Part shown: positions 49,253-55,988 of the stretch, piece after piece
How positions within the stretch are numbered: position 1 is the stretch's first letter
Layout: each line of letters starts with the position of its first letter
DNA from: ZC4RG42 sp003242425
GTDB lineage: Bacteria > Pseudomonadota > Gammaproteobacteria > Burkholderiales > SG8-39
Reading direction: 5' to 3'
Length of the DNA: 55,988 bases
Assembly: GCA_937907425.1 (NCBI GenBank)
Contig: CALCIE010000088.1
Coordinates: 1 to 55,988, forward strand
The notes under the pieces: model-generated
Told to the model about the DNA's origin: nothing
What the model saw: only the letters and a program-made list of their open reading frames with translations
Databases searched by the model: none
Position numbers and translations under genes: made by a program

Positions 49253-50623
49253 ATGGTCGATGCAATGATCTGGTCGAACGGGCTTTCGTTGCTCGTCTGG
49301 GCGGTGGCGGCGATGCTGCTGCTCTACGCGGCGCGGTCGTCGATGCATGCCCTCATCCGTTCGGTCGCGCAGGCCATCACCCGGGCGGCGCGTGCCACGG
49401 CGCGCTGGCTGGGCGTGACGGTCCGGGCGCTGCGTGCGCGCAACCGTACCGTCCTTTACGCCTGGGCGCGGGAGGAGGCGTCCCGCCGGATCGAGCGCGA
49501 ATTCGAGCGCGTCACGACCGTGGTGATGCGCGACCTGAGCGGCTTCCCCGACCTGCGGCGCAAACTGCTGGAGGAGATCGAGCGTCTGGAAGCGGACTAC
49601 AAGCAATGCGGCGAGGAACCGCCGCCCGCGCCGCAATGGGTCGAGGCCGTGGCGGCGGTGTCGCAGGTCAACAGCGGACATGAGGTCGTGCAGAAGGTGC
49701 TCAAGGAGATCGACGCGCTCATCATCGAATTGCACGACCGCGCCAAGCGGGAATACCGCCGCGCCTACCGGTCGCGCCATCGCATCCTCGGCGCCTGCAT
49801 TCCCTTCTGGCGCGAAGTCGAGCGCAACGTGGCGCGCATCGACACCAAGCTCGAAACCCTGCGCGAGACCCTCTCGGCGCTCGATGCGCACATGGACCGC
49901 TATCGCGACATTGACGCCCGGGCCGACAAGATCGAACAGGCGCTCGCTAGTTCGGCGTTCGCGCGCTTCTTCGTTGCGCTTGCCGTCATGGCGGCGGGCG
50001 CGGGGGCCGCTTACTTCCACTACGAGCTGCTGATGCTGCCGCTGGCCGGCACGGCCGCGCTCGCTTTCCCGCAGGCGGCGGCCTGGACCATCGTCGCGCT
50101 CGAGCTGTGCATGGGCCTGTTCGTGCTGGAGAGCCTGCGCATCACGCGGCTCTTCCCGGACGTCACGCGGCTCGACACCGCGATGCGCCGGCGCCTGCTG
50201 CTGCTTTCCTCGACGGCGCTGGTGATCCTCGCCGCGGTGTCGGTGGCTTTGGTATGGATGCGCATCGACATGCTCGGCAACGCGCCGGCCGCGGGGCTCG
50301 ACGCGATGCCGCTCGTGCAGTTCCTGCTTGCCGGCCTGCTGCCTTTCGCAATGGCGCTGCTCGCGCTCGCGCTGGAGCCCTTCGTGCGGTGCGGGCGTAC
50401 GGTGGGCGGGGTCGTGGTGCTGGCGGCGCTCCGTACCGCGGCCTTCCTGCTGCGCGTGATCGCGCAGTTCGCGCAACACCTGAGTGAAGTCCTCATCCGT
50501 TTCTACGACGTCCTGATCGTGCTGCCGCTGACCGTGGAACGCCTGAGCCGGCGCACGGGTGCGCGCGAGAGCAAGGCGCGGCCGGTCGCGCTCGAAGTGA
50601 AGGAGCCCAGCCGGGCCTCGTAG
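49253..50623 (+). CDS. Hypothetical multi-spanning membrane protein
   Basis: A 456-residue protein that I do not recognise. An N-terminal hydrophobic helix (LSLLVWAVAAMLLLYAA) is followed by ~200 mostly helical, charged residues with coiled-coil character (WAREEASRRIEREFERVTTVVMRDL, ERNVARIDTKLETLRETLSALDAHMDRYRDIDARADKIEQAL). Five or so hydrophobic helices then occupy residues ~235-410. The C-terminus is basic. The coiled region looks like a scaffold or a partner-binding arm. The gene stands alone between the yqhA-like gene and an SDR gene. Confidence 0.65.
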   Translation: MVDAMIWSNGLSLLVWAVAAMLLLYAARSSMHALIRSVAQAITRAARATARWLGVTVRALRARNRTVLYAWAREEASRRIEREFERVTTVVMRDLSGFPDLRRKLLEEIERLEADYKQCGEEPPPAPQWVEAVAAVSQVNSGHEVVQKVLKEIDALIIELHDRAKREYRRAYRSRHRILGACIPFWREVERNVARIDTKLETLRETLSALDAHMDRYRDIDARADKIEQALASSAFARFFVALAVMAAGAGAAYFHYELLMLPLAGTAALAFPQAAAWTIVALELCMGLFVLESLRITRLFPDVTRLDTAMRRRLLLLSSTALVILAAVSVALVWMRIDMLGNAPAAGLDAMPLVQFLLAGLLPFAMALLALALEPFVRCGRTVGGVVVLAALRTAAFLLRVIAQFAQHLSEVLIRFYDVLIVLPLTVERLSRRTGARESKARPVALEVKEPSRAS

Positions 50624-50823
50624 CCGCGCCGGGTACGCCGGCTGCAAGACGAGCGCGGTCAGCTTCGGGAGACCGCCATGCCAGGCACCGGCCTTCGCGC
50701 GTCAGCCGGTCCGCGCCTTGACGCACATCACATCCGGCCGGTGCGTCCGCCGGCCGTCCGCATCCTTCAATCCTTCGCAATGCGTGGTGTGCCGTGCCGC
50801 ACGCGCGCTGCACCGGGCTGCGC

Positions 50824-51807
50824 ATGAGCGGCATCGTGGTGGTGACCGGCGCGTCCGCGGGCATCGGCCGCGCGACGGCGGTGGCGTTCGCCAGACGCGG
50901 CTGGCGCGTGGCCTTGCTCGCGCGCGGTCTCGCCGGACTGGAAGGCGCGAAGCGCGAAGTGGAGCGCGCGGGCGGCCAGGCCATGGTGGTGCCGGTCGAT
51001 GTGGCGGACCGGGACGCGGTCGAAGCGGCGGCCGAACGCATCGAAAGCGAATGGGGCCCGATCGACGTCTGGGTGAACAACGCCATGGCGACCGTGTTCG
51101 CGCCGGTCATGGAAATCTCGCCCGACGATTTCAGGCGTGCCACCGAAGTGACGTACCTCGGTTCGGTGTGGGGCACGCTCGCGGCGCTGCGGCGCATGCT
51201 GCCGCGCAACCGCGGCACCATCGTGCAGGTCGGCTCGGCGCTCGCCTACCGTTCCATTCCCCTGCAGGCGGCCTATTGCGGCGCGAAGAGTGCCATACGC
51301 GGTTTCATCGATTCGGTGCGCTGCGAGCTCATCCACGAGCACAGCAAGGTCCGCGTGACCATGGTGCAGCTCGCGGCCTTCAACACGCCGCAGTTCGACT
51401 GGGGCCGCACGACCATGGCTTTCGAGCCCAAGCCGCTGGGCAAGATCTTCCAGCCCGAAGTGGCGGCGGAGAGCATCTACCGGGCGGCGCGCCGTCCGCG
51501 CCGCGAAGTGTGGGTGGGCTGGCCCGCCTTGCAGGCCCGGCTCGGGCAGATCTTCGTGCCCGGCTATCTCGACCGGCGGCTGGCTTTCGAGGCCTGGGAG
51601 GGACAGCAGTCCGACGAGCCGCTGCCGCCCGAACACGCGGACAACCTCTACCGGCCCGTGCGCGAGGACCGCGGCACGCACGGCCGCTTCGATGCGGTGG
51701 CGCTGCGCCACAGCGCGCAGGCCTGGCTCGACCGCCATCGCGTCGCCGTTGCGGTCGGGCTGCTGCCCCTGGTCGCCGCCGGTTTGCTGCTGCGGCGCCG
51801 CGGCTGA
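50824..51807 (+). CDS. SDR-family oxidoreductase with C-terminal membrane tail
   Basis: A 327-residue short-chain dehydrogenase. The NADP motif is TGASAGIG, preceded by VVV; Arg-rich AFARRGWRVALLARGLAGLEG suggests NADP preference. Active-site elements are NNAMATVFAP (replacing NNAG), the Ser in QVGSALAYRSIPLQAAYCGAK and Tyr-x3-Lys (YCGAK). The C-terminal extension of ~100 residues ends in a hydrophobic segment (VAVAVGLLPLVAAGLLLRRRG), a probable membrane anchor. The extended form with EVWVGWPALQARLGQIFVPGYLD is common in proteobacteria with no settled function. The start MSGIVVVTG is chosen because it fits the family. Confidence 0.87.
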   Translation: MSGIVVVTGASAGIGRATAVAFARRGWRVALLARGLAGLEGAKREVERAGGQAMVVPVDVADRDAVEAAAERIESEWGPIDVWVNNAMATVFAPVMEISPDDFRRATEVTYLGSVWGTLAALRRMLPRNRGTIVQVGSALAYRSIPLQAAYCGAKSAIRGFIDSVRCELIHEHSKVRVTMVQLAAFNTPQFDWGRTTMAFEPKPLGKIFQPEVAAESIYRAARRPRREVWVGWPALQARLGQIFVPGYLDRRLAFEAWEGQQSDEPLPPEHADNLYRPVREDRGTHGRFDAVALRHSAQAWLDRHRVAVAVGLLPLVAAGLLLRRRG

Positions 51808-51914
51808 GGGAAGTTCGCACATGTCCCGGACAGCGTGTCTGGATTCCGACAGTGCCTTGCCGGTAGCATCGACCTCATCCGGCCTTCGCCGGGCGGTGCA
51901 AGCGGCTGATTTCC

Positions 51915-52868
51915 ATGAATCCTCCTCCCAGTGACGGGGCGGCAGTCGAAGAAGACCAAAAAAGACCGCCCGCACACATAGACGAACGCAGTCTCGCGGC
52001 CATCCTCGACAACGTCGACACGGCAATCTACGTCGCCGACATGCGCACGCACGAGCTGCTTTATCTCAACGCCTACGGCCGGGCGCGCTTCGGCGACTTC
52101 GAAGGCAGACACTGCTGGGAAGTGCTGCAGAAAGGGCAGAGCGGACCCTGCGAGTTCTGTACCAACGACCGGCTGCTGAACGAGGACGGCACCCCCGCGG
52201 GCGTGTACGTGTGGGAGTTCCAGAACACCGCCAACGGCCGCTGGTACCAGTGCCGCGATCAGGCGATCCGCTGGGGCGACGGCCGCATGGTGCGGCTGGA
52301 GATCGCCACCGACATCACCGACCGCAAGCGCATGGAGCTGCAATTGGAAGCGGCCAGCGCGCGTGCGGAGACCCTGGCCTACACCGACGAGCTGACCGGT
52401 CTGCCCAACCGCCGCGCCTTCTTCGAGCGCGGTGCGCGCATGTTCGAGCGCAACCGGCGCAGGAACCGCTCCACCGCGGTGATGATCTTCGACATCGACT
52501 ACTTCAAGCGCATCAACGACACCTTCGGCCATCCGGGCGGCGACGAGGCGCTGCGCGCCATCGCGCGCAGCGTGCGGCCCGTGCTGCGCGAAGGCGACAT
52601 GTTCGCGCGTCTGGGCGGCGAGGAGTTCGCCATTCTGCTGGCCGTCGATCACGAGGAGCAGGCGATGGCCGCGGCCGAGCGCGTGCGTGCGGCGGTGGCC
52701 GGCATCGAGCTGCGCTACGGCAACCGGCTGCTGCGCTGCACCGCGAGCTTCGGCGTGGCCTTCTGTCCGCGCGGCGGCAAGGATCTGGAAACCATGCTGC
52801 AGGAAGCCGATCACGCCCTGTTCGTCGCCAAGCGCAGCGGCCGCGACCGCGTCGTCTTTGCCGGCTAG
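51915..52868 (+). CDS. PAS-GGDEF diguanylate cyclase
   Basis: A 317-residue soluble protein. A PAS domain covers about residues 25-140 and carries the pair PCEFC in GPCEFCTNDRLL, seen in some PAS sensors, so a redox or metal signal is possible. The PAC end ATDITDRKRME leads to LAYTDELTGLPNRRAFF and the active site GGEEF from residue 234. The inhibitory RxxD (Arg225-Asp228) is present. It makes c-di-GMP in response to an unknown signal. It has no membrane segment and no obvious operon partner. Confidence 0.93.
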   Translation: MNPPPSDGAAVEEDQKRPPAHIDERSLAAILDNVDTAIYVADMRTHELLYLNAYGRARFGDFEGRHCWEVLQKGQSGPCEFCTNDRLLNEDGTPAGVYVWEFQNTANGRWYQCRDQAIRWGDGRMVRLEIATDITDRKRMELQLEAASARAETLAYTDELTGLPNRRAFFERGARMFERNRRRNRSTAVMIFDIDYFKRINDTFGHPGGDEALRAIARSVRPVLREGDMFARLGGEEFAILLAVDHEEQAMAAAERVRAAVAGIELRYGNRLLRCTASFGVAFCPRGGKDLETMLQEADHALFVAKRSGRDRVVFAG

Positions 52869-53112
52869 CGGCATCCGAGTGTGTTCGCCGGCCGGTCCGC
52901 GCCGGTCGTGGTTGCGATGCGGCGTACCGTGCATGCCGGGCAGGGGAGCACGGTGCCCCCGCGATCCAACGCGTCCGACAACCAGGCCGCGATTGACCGC
53001 GCGCGAAGGGATGCGCGCCGACTCGCAAAATCTCGTGAACTCCGCCTGCGATCATTGACCGCCGTTTCCGAGCTCCCTAAGTTTGAGCGCACATGTACGT
53101 TGGGGAGGACGG

Positions 53113-53457
53113 GTGGAGTTTCCCGCTTTGTTCGACGATGACGAGCTGGAGCGTGTGCGCGCCGAACAGCTCGCGCGCGAATACGCGCGCCGCGAACCCT
53201 ATCAACCGTTCCTCGTCGTCGCGCAGCACTATCCACGCATCGCCCGGGCGATCGAACAGCTCTGGGGCGCGCCGGAGATGGACCGCTTCTTCGACCGCCT
53301 GCTGATCGACGAGCGCGGCAACCGCGCGGGTTTCCCGCCCGAAGTCGTGCAGGCGCTGCTCCTGCTTTCCTCCCGGCACCAGCAGGCCTTCCGTTATCAC
53401 ACGCCCGCCGACGTCTGGATCAGCGACCCCACCGTTTCGCGCCGCGCCGCCCGGTGA
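53113..53457 (+). CDS. Hypothetical protein
   Basis: A 114-residue soluble protein, start GTG 53113 with GGGGAGG close upstream (MEFPALFDDDELERVRAEQLAREYARREPY); an in-frame TTG at 53083 is less likely. It is acidic and helical, with FLVVAQHYPRIARAIEQLWGAPEMDRFFDRLLIDERG and FPPEVVQALLLLSSRHQQAF. No domain is recognised. It ends with an Arg/Ala-rich tail (ISDPTVSRRAAR). The short upstream intergenic stretch (52869-53112) shows no promoter I could identify. Confidence 0.6.
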   Translation: MEFPALFDDDELERVRAEQLAREYARREPYQPFLVVAQHYPRIARAIEQLWGAPEMDRFFDRLLIDERGNRAGFPPEVVQALLLLSSRHQQAFRYHTPADVWISDPTVSRRAAR

Positions 53458-53520
53458 GGCCGACCCTCTCCCGGCATCGTCGCCGCTTGTGCGATGATCC
53501 GGCCGGACAGAGAGGGTCCT

Positions 53521-54597
53521 ATGAGCAAGCTGTTTTCGACGTTCAAACTCCGCGACACCGTATTCCGTAACCGCATCTTCGTTTCGCCCATGTGCCAGTA
53601 CTCGGCACGGGACGGAGTGCCCAACGACTGGCATCTGGTGCATTTGGGCAGCCGTGCCGTGGGCGGCGCCGGGCTGGTGATGGTCGAGGCGACCGCCGTT
53701 TCGCCCGCGGGGCGCATTTCGCCCGCCGACACCGGCATCTGGAACGACGAACAGGTCGAAGCCTTCCGGCGCATCAGCGCCTTCATCGAAGCGCAGGGCG
53801 CGGTGAGCGCCATCCAGCTCGCGCACGCCGGGCGCAAGGCCTCGACCGACGTGCCGTGGAACGGCGGCCGGCCGCTGCTTCCCGAGGATGGCGGCTGGGG
53901 CACGCTCGCGCCCAGTTCCGTTCCCTTCGCGCCGGGCTGGCCGGAGCCGACGGCAATGACGCACGAGGACATCGAGGCCACGGTGCGGCGATTCCGCGAG
54001 GCGGCGGAGCGCAGCCTGGAGGCCGGCTTCCAGGTGGTCGAGGTCCACATGGCGCACGGCTACCTGCTGCACGAATTCCTCTCGCCGCTCAGCAACCGCA
54101 GAACCGACGAATACGGCGGCAGTCTGGAGAACCGCATGCGCTTGCCGCTCGCGGTCGCCAAGGCGGTGCGCGAAGCGTGGCCGGCGCACCGGCCGGTGTT
54201 CGTCAGGATTTCCGCCACCGACTGGGTCGAGGGCGGCTGGGATCTGGAGCAGAGCATCGTGCTGGCGCGCAAGCTGCGCGAGCTCGGCATCGACCTCATC
54301 GACTGTTCCAGCGGCGGCCTGGTGCCCGACGCCAAGATTCCCGCCGGCCCCGGTTTCCAGGTGCCCTTCGCCGAACGCATCCGGGCGGAGGCGGGCATCG
54401 CCACCGGCGCGGTAGGCTTCATCACCGAGCCGCAGCAGGCCGAGGACATCATCGCCAAAGGCCAGGCGGACGTGGTGCTGCTGGCGCGCGAACTGCTGCG
54501 CGATCCGCACTGGCCGCTGCGCGCCGCGCATGTACTGCGTGCCGACATCCCCTGGCCCAAGCAGTACGAGCGCGCCAGGCCGCAAGATCCGAAATAG
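53521..54597 (+). CDS. Old yellow enzyme family NADH:flavin oxidoreductase (YqjM-like)
   Basis: A 358-residue FMN-binding TIM barrel. Start ATG 53521, with GAGAGG upstream. Features: NRIFVSPMCQYSA (a Cys near the FMN, as in YqjM), IQLAHAGRKAS, EVHMAHGYLLHEFLSPLSNRRTDEYGGSLENR and QADVVLLARELLRDPHWPLRAA. The Cys and the C-terminal PHWPLRAA place it in the thermophilic-like (YqjM/xenobiotic reductase) class that reduces activated C=C bonds with NAD(P)H. The physiological substrate is unknown. It is 12 nt from pncB. Confidence 0.93.
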   Translation: MSKLFSTFKLRDTVFRNRIFVSPMCQYSARDGVPNDWHLVHLGSRAVGGAGLVMVEATAVSPAGRISPADTGIWNDEQVEAFRRISAFIEAQGAVSAIQLAHAGRKASTDVPWNGGRPLLPEDGGWGTLAPSSVPFAPGWPEPTAMTHEDIEATVRRFREAAERSLEAGFQVVEVHMAHGYLLHEFLSPLSNRRTDEYGGSLENRMRLPLAVAKAVREAWPAHRPVFVRISATDWVEGGWDLEQSIVLARKLRELGIDLIDCSSGGLVPDAKIPAGPGFQVPFAERIRAEAGIATGAVGFITEPQQAEDIIAKGQADVVLLARELLRDPHWPLRAAHVLRADIPWPKQYERARPQDPK

Positions 54598-54609
54598 CGG
54601 GGACCTCCC

Positions 54610-55983
54610 ATGAAAGCCTCAGGCGGGCACGGCGGCGAATCCGATCCTGTCGGCCACGCCCTGTTCACGGACCTCTACGAGCTCACCATGCTCCAGGCCT
54701 ACTTCGAGGAGGGCATGGACAGGGAGGCCGTGTTCAGCCTGTTCGTGCGCCGCCTGCCGCCGAATCGCAACTACCTGCTCGCGTGCGGGCTGGAAACGGT
54801 GCTCGACTACCTGGAGCACGTGCGCTTCGGCGAAAGCGACATCGCGTACCTGCGCACGCTGGGCCGCTTCAGTGAACCTTTCCTGGAGTGGCTGGCGGCG
54901 TTCCGTTTCACGGGTGAGGTGAGCGCGGTGCCCGAAGGCACGCCGGTGTTCGCCAACGAACCCATTCTCGAAGTCGTGGCGCCGCTGCCGCAGGCGCAGC
55001 TCGTCGAGACCTTCGTCATGAACCAGATCCACCTCCAGACCATGATCGCGTCGAAGGCGGCGCGCGTGGTGACGGCGGCGCAGGGCCGCGACGTGGTGGA
55101 TTTCGGCGCGCGGCGTTACCACGGCATCGACGCGGCGATGAAGGCGGCGCGCGCCTCGTACATCGCCGGCGTCGCCGCGACCTCCAACGTCTTGGCGGGC
55201 AAGCGCTACGGCATCCCGGTCGCCGGCACCATGGCGCACAGCTACGTGCAGGCGCACGAAGACGAGATGGAAGCCTTCCGCGCCTTCGCGCGCGTCTATC
55301 CCGACACCGTATTGCTGATCGACACCTACGACACGCTGCGCGCCGTGCGCAAGGTGATCGACATGGCGCACGCGCTAGGCGGCGATTTCAAAGTCAGCGG
55401 CCTGCGGCTCGACTCCGGCGATCTCGCCGCACTCTCCAGGGAAGCGCGCCGCATGCTCGACGACGCCGGCCTGCAGCGGGTGCAGCTCGTCGCGAGCGGC
55501 AATCTGGACGAATACCGCGTCGCGCAACTGGTCGGCGAGGGCGCGCCTTTCGACACCTTCGGCGTCGGCACCGCGATGGGCGTTTCCAGCGACGCGCCTT
55601 CGCTCGACATCGCCTACAAGCTCGCCGAGTACGGCGGCCGCGGACGCGTGAAACTTGCGAAGGACAAGCCCGTCTACCCCGGCCGCAAGCAGGTGTTCCG
55701 CGTCGAAGCGGACGGACGCGACGCGCACGACGTCATCGGACGCTACGAGGAATCCCTGCCGGGACGGCCGCTGCTCAGGCCCGTGATGTGCGAAGGCGGA
55801 CGCCTGCCCGATGCCACGCCTTCGCTCGAAGCGGTGCGCGCCTACGCCCGCGCGCAGATCGAGCGGCTGCCCGCACACGTGCGCGCCCTCGAACCGGCCG
55901 ATCCGCCTTATCCCGTACGGGCGAGCGACGCCCTGCTGCGCTACCAGGAACAGGTTGCGCGCAATTACCGGGAGCTCGACTAG
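54610..55983 (+). CDS. pncB: Nicotinate phosphoribosyltransferase
   Basis: A 457-residue enzyme of NAD salvage that makes nicotinate mononucleotide from nicotinate, PRPP and ATP. Motifs: LFTDLYELTMLQAYF, FVRRLPPNRNYLLACGLE, FVMNQIHLQTMIASKAARVV, DFGARRYHGIDAAMKAARASYIAG, GTMAHSYVQAHEDEMEAFRAF (His), DTYDTLRA, RLDSGDLAALSREARRMLD and FGVGTAMGVSSDAPSLDIAYKL. It is the long bacterial form. The start ATG 54610 is preceded by GGACCTCCC. The gene closes within the window. Confidence 0.95.
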   Translation: MKASGGHGGESDPVGHALFTDLYELTMLQAYFEEGMDREAVFSLFVRRLPPNRNYLLACGLETVLDYLEHVRFGESDIAYLRTLGRFSEPFLEWLAAFRFTGEVSAVPEGTPVFANEPILEVVAPLPQAQLVETFVMNQIHLQTMIASKAARVVTAAQGRDVVDFGARRYHGIDAAMKAARASYIAGVAATSNVLAGKRYGIPVAGTMAHSYVQAHEDEMEAFRAFARVYPDTVLLIDTYDTLRAVRKVIDMAHALGGDFKVSGLRLDSGDLAALSREARRMLDDAGLQRVQLVASGNLDEYRVAQLVGEGAPFDTFGVGTAMGVSSDAPSLDIAYKLAEYGGRGRVKLAKDKPVYPGRKQVFRVEADGRDAHDVIGRYEESLPGRPLLRPVMCEGGRLPDATPSLEAVRAYARAQIERLPAHVRALEPADPPYPVRASDALLRYQEQVARNYRELD

Positions 55984-55988
55984 CCGGG

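Overview
This is a GC-rich bacterial chromosome segment, most likely from a betaproteobacterium of the Rhodocyclales/Burkholderiales type. That assignment is an inference from the combination of sigma-54, a caa3-type oxidase cluster with CtaG, siaABCD and many proteobacterial small stress proteins. No rRNA, tRNA, CRISPR array, insertion sequence or phage module was seen. Genes are dense, and many neighbours overlap by ATGA.

Layout. 1-13.5 kb: end of a cardiolipin-synthase-like gene, small envelope proteins, the sigma-54 factor gene rpoN, glycosyltransferases with a deacetylase-like protein and a PAP2 phosphatase, a hybrid histidine kinase, an MscS channel, tandem PRC-barrel proteins, and a run of small stress proteins (DUF2383, DUF883, DUF4142, a membrane protein). 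13.5-25.3 kb: an eleven-gene minus-strand operon for an unidentified glycan. It holds five glycosyltransferases, a carbamoyltransferase, a radical SAM/SPASM enzyme, a heptose-bisphosphate-phosphatase-like HAD enzyme, an SDR, a UDP-glucuronate-decarboxylase-like epimerase and a GH1-like protein that seems to lack its nucleophile. 25.3-37.3 kb: a divergent NtrC-type sigma-54 activator with a strong terminator, two hemerythrin-like proteins, a YqjD/YqjE-like membrane operon, an AsmA protein, a large hybrid kinase and a 16-cysteine copper-storage-like protein. 37.3-44.5 kb: a caa3-type cytochrome oxidase operon (mono- and diheme cytochromes c, CoxB with a fused cytochrome c domain, a cation exchanger, a CoxA-CoxC fusion, a small membrane protein) with divergent ctaG. 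44.5-48.4 kb: a complete siaABCD set controlling c-di-GMP. 48.4-56 kb: YqhA, an unknown membrane protein, an SDR, a PAS-GGDEF cyclase, an old yellow enzyme and nicotinate phosphoribosyltransferase.

The most notable result is regulatory. Twelve sites with sigma-54 (-24/-12) architecture lie just upstream of genes. The best is a perfect TGGCAC-N5-TTGCAA in front of rpoN, set back-to-back with a divergent partner. Others precede the glycan operon, several small envelope/stress genes, PRC-barrel and YqjD-like genes and the copper-storage-like gene. Together with rpoN and an unpaired NtrC-type activator in the same window, this suggests a clustered sigma-54 regulon linking surface glycan production with envelope stress proteins. 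The siaABCD set and a second GGDEF protein point to c-di-GMP control of surface behaviour in the same neighbourhood. The regulon is an inference from pattern and position and needs a genome-wide scan or transcript-start data.
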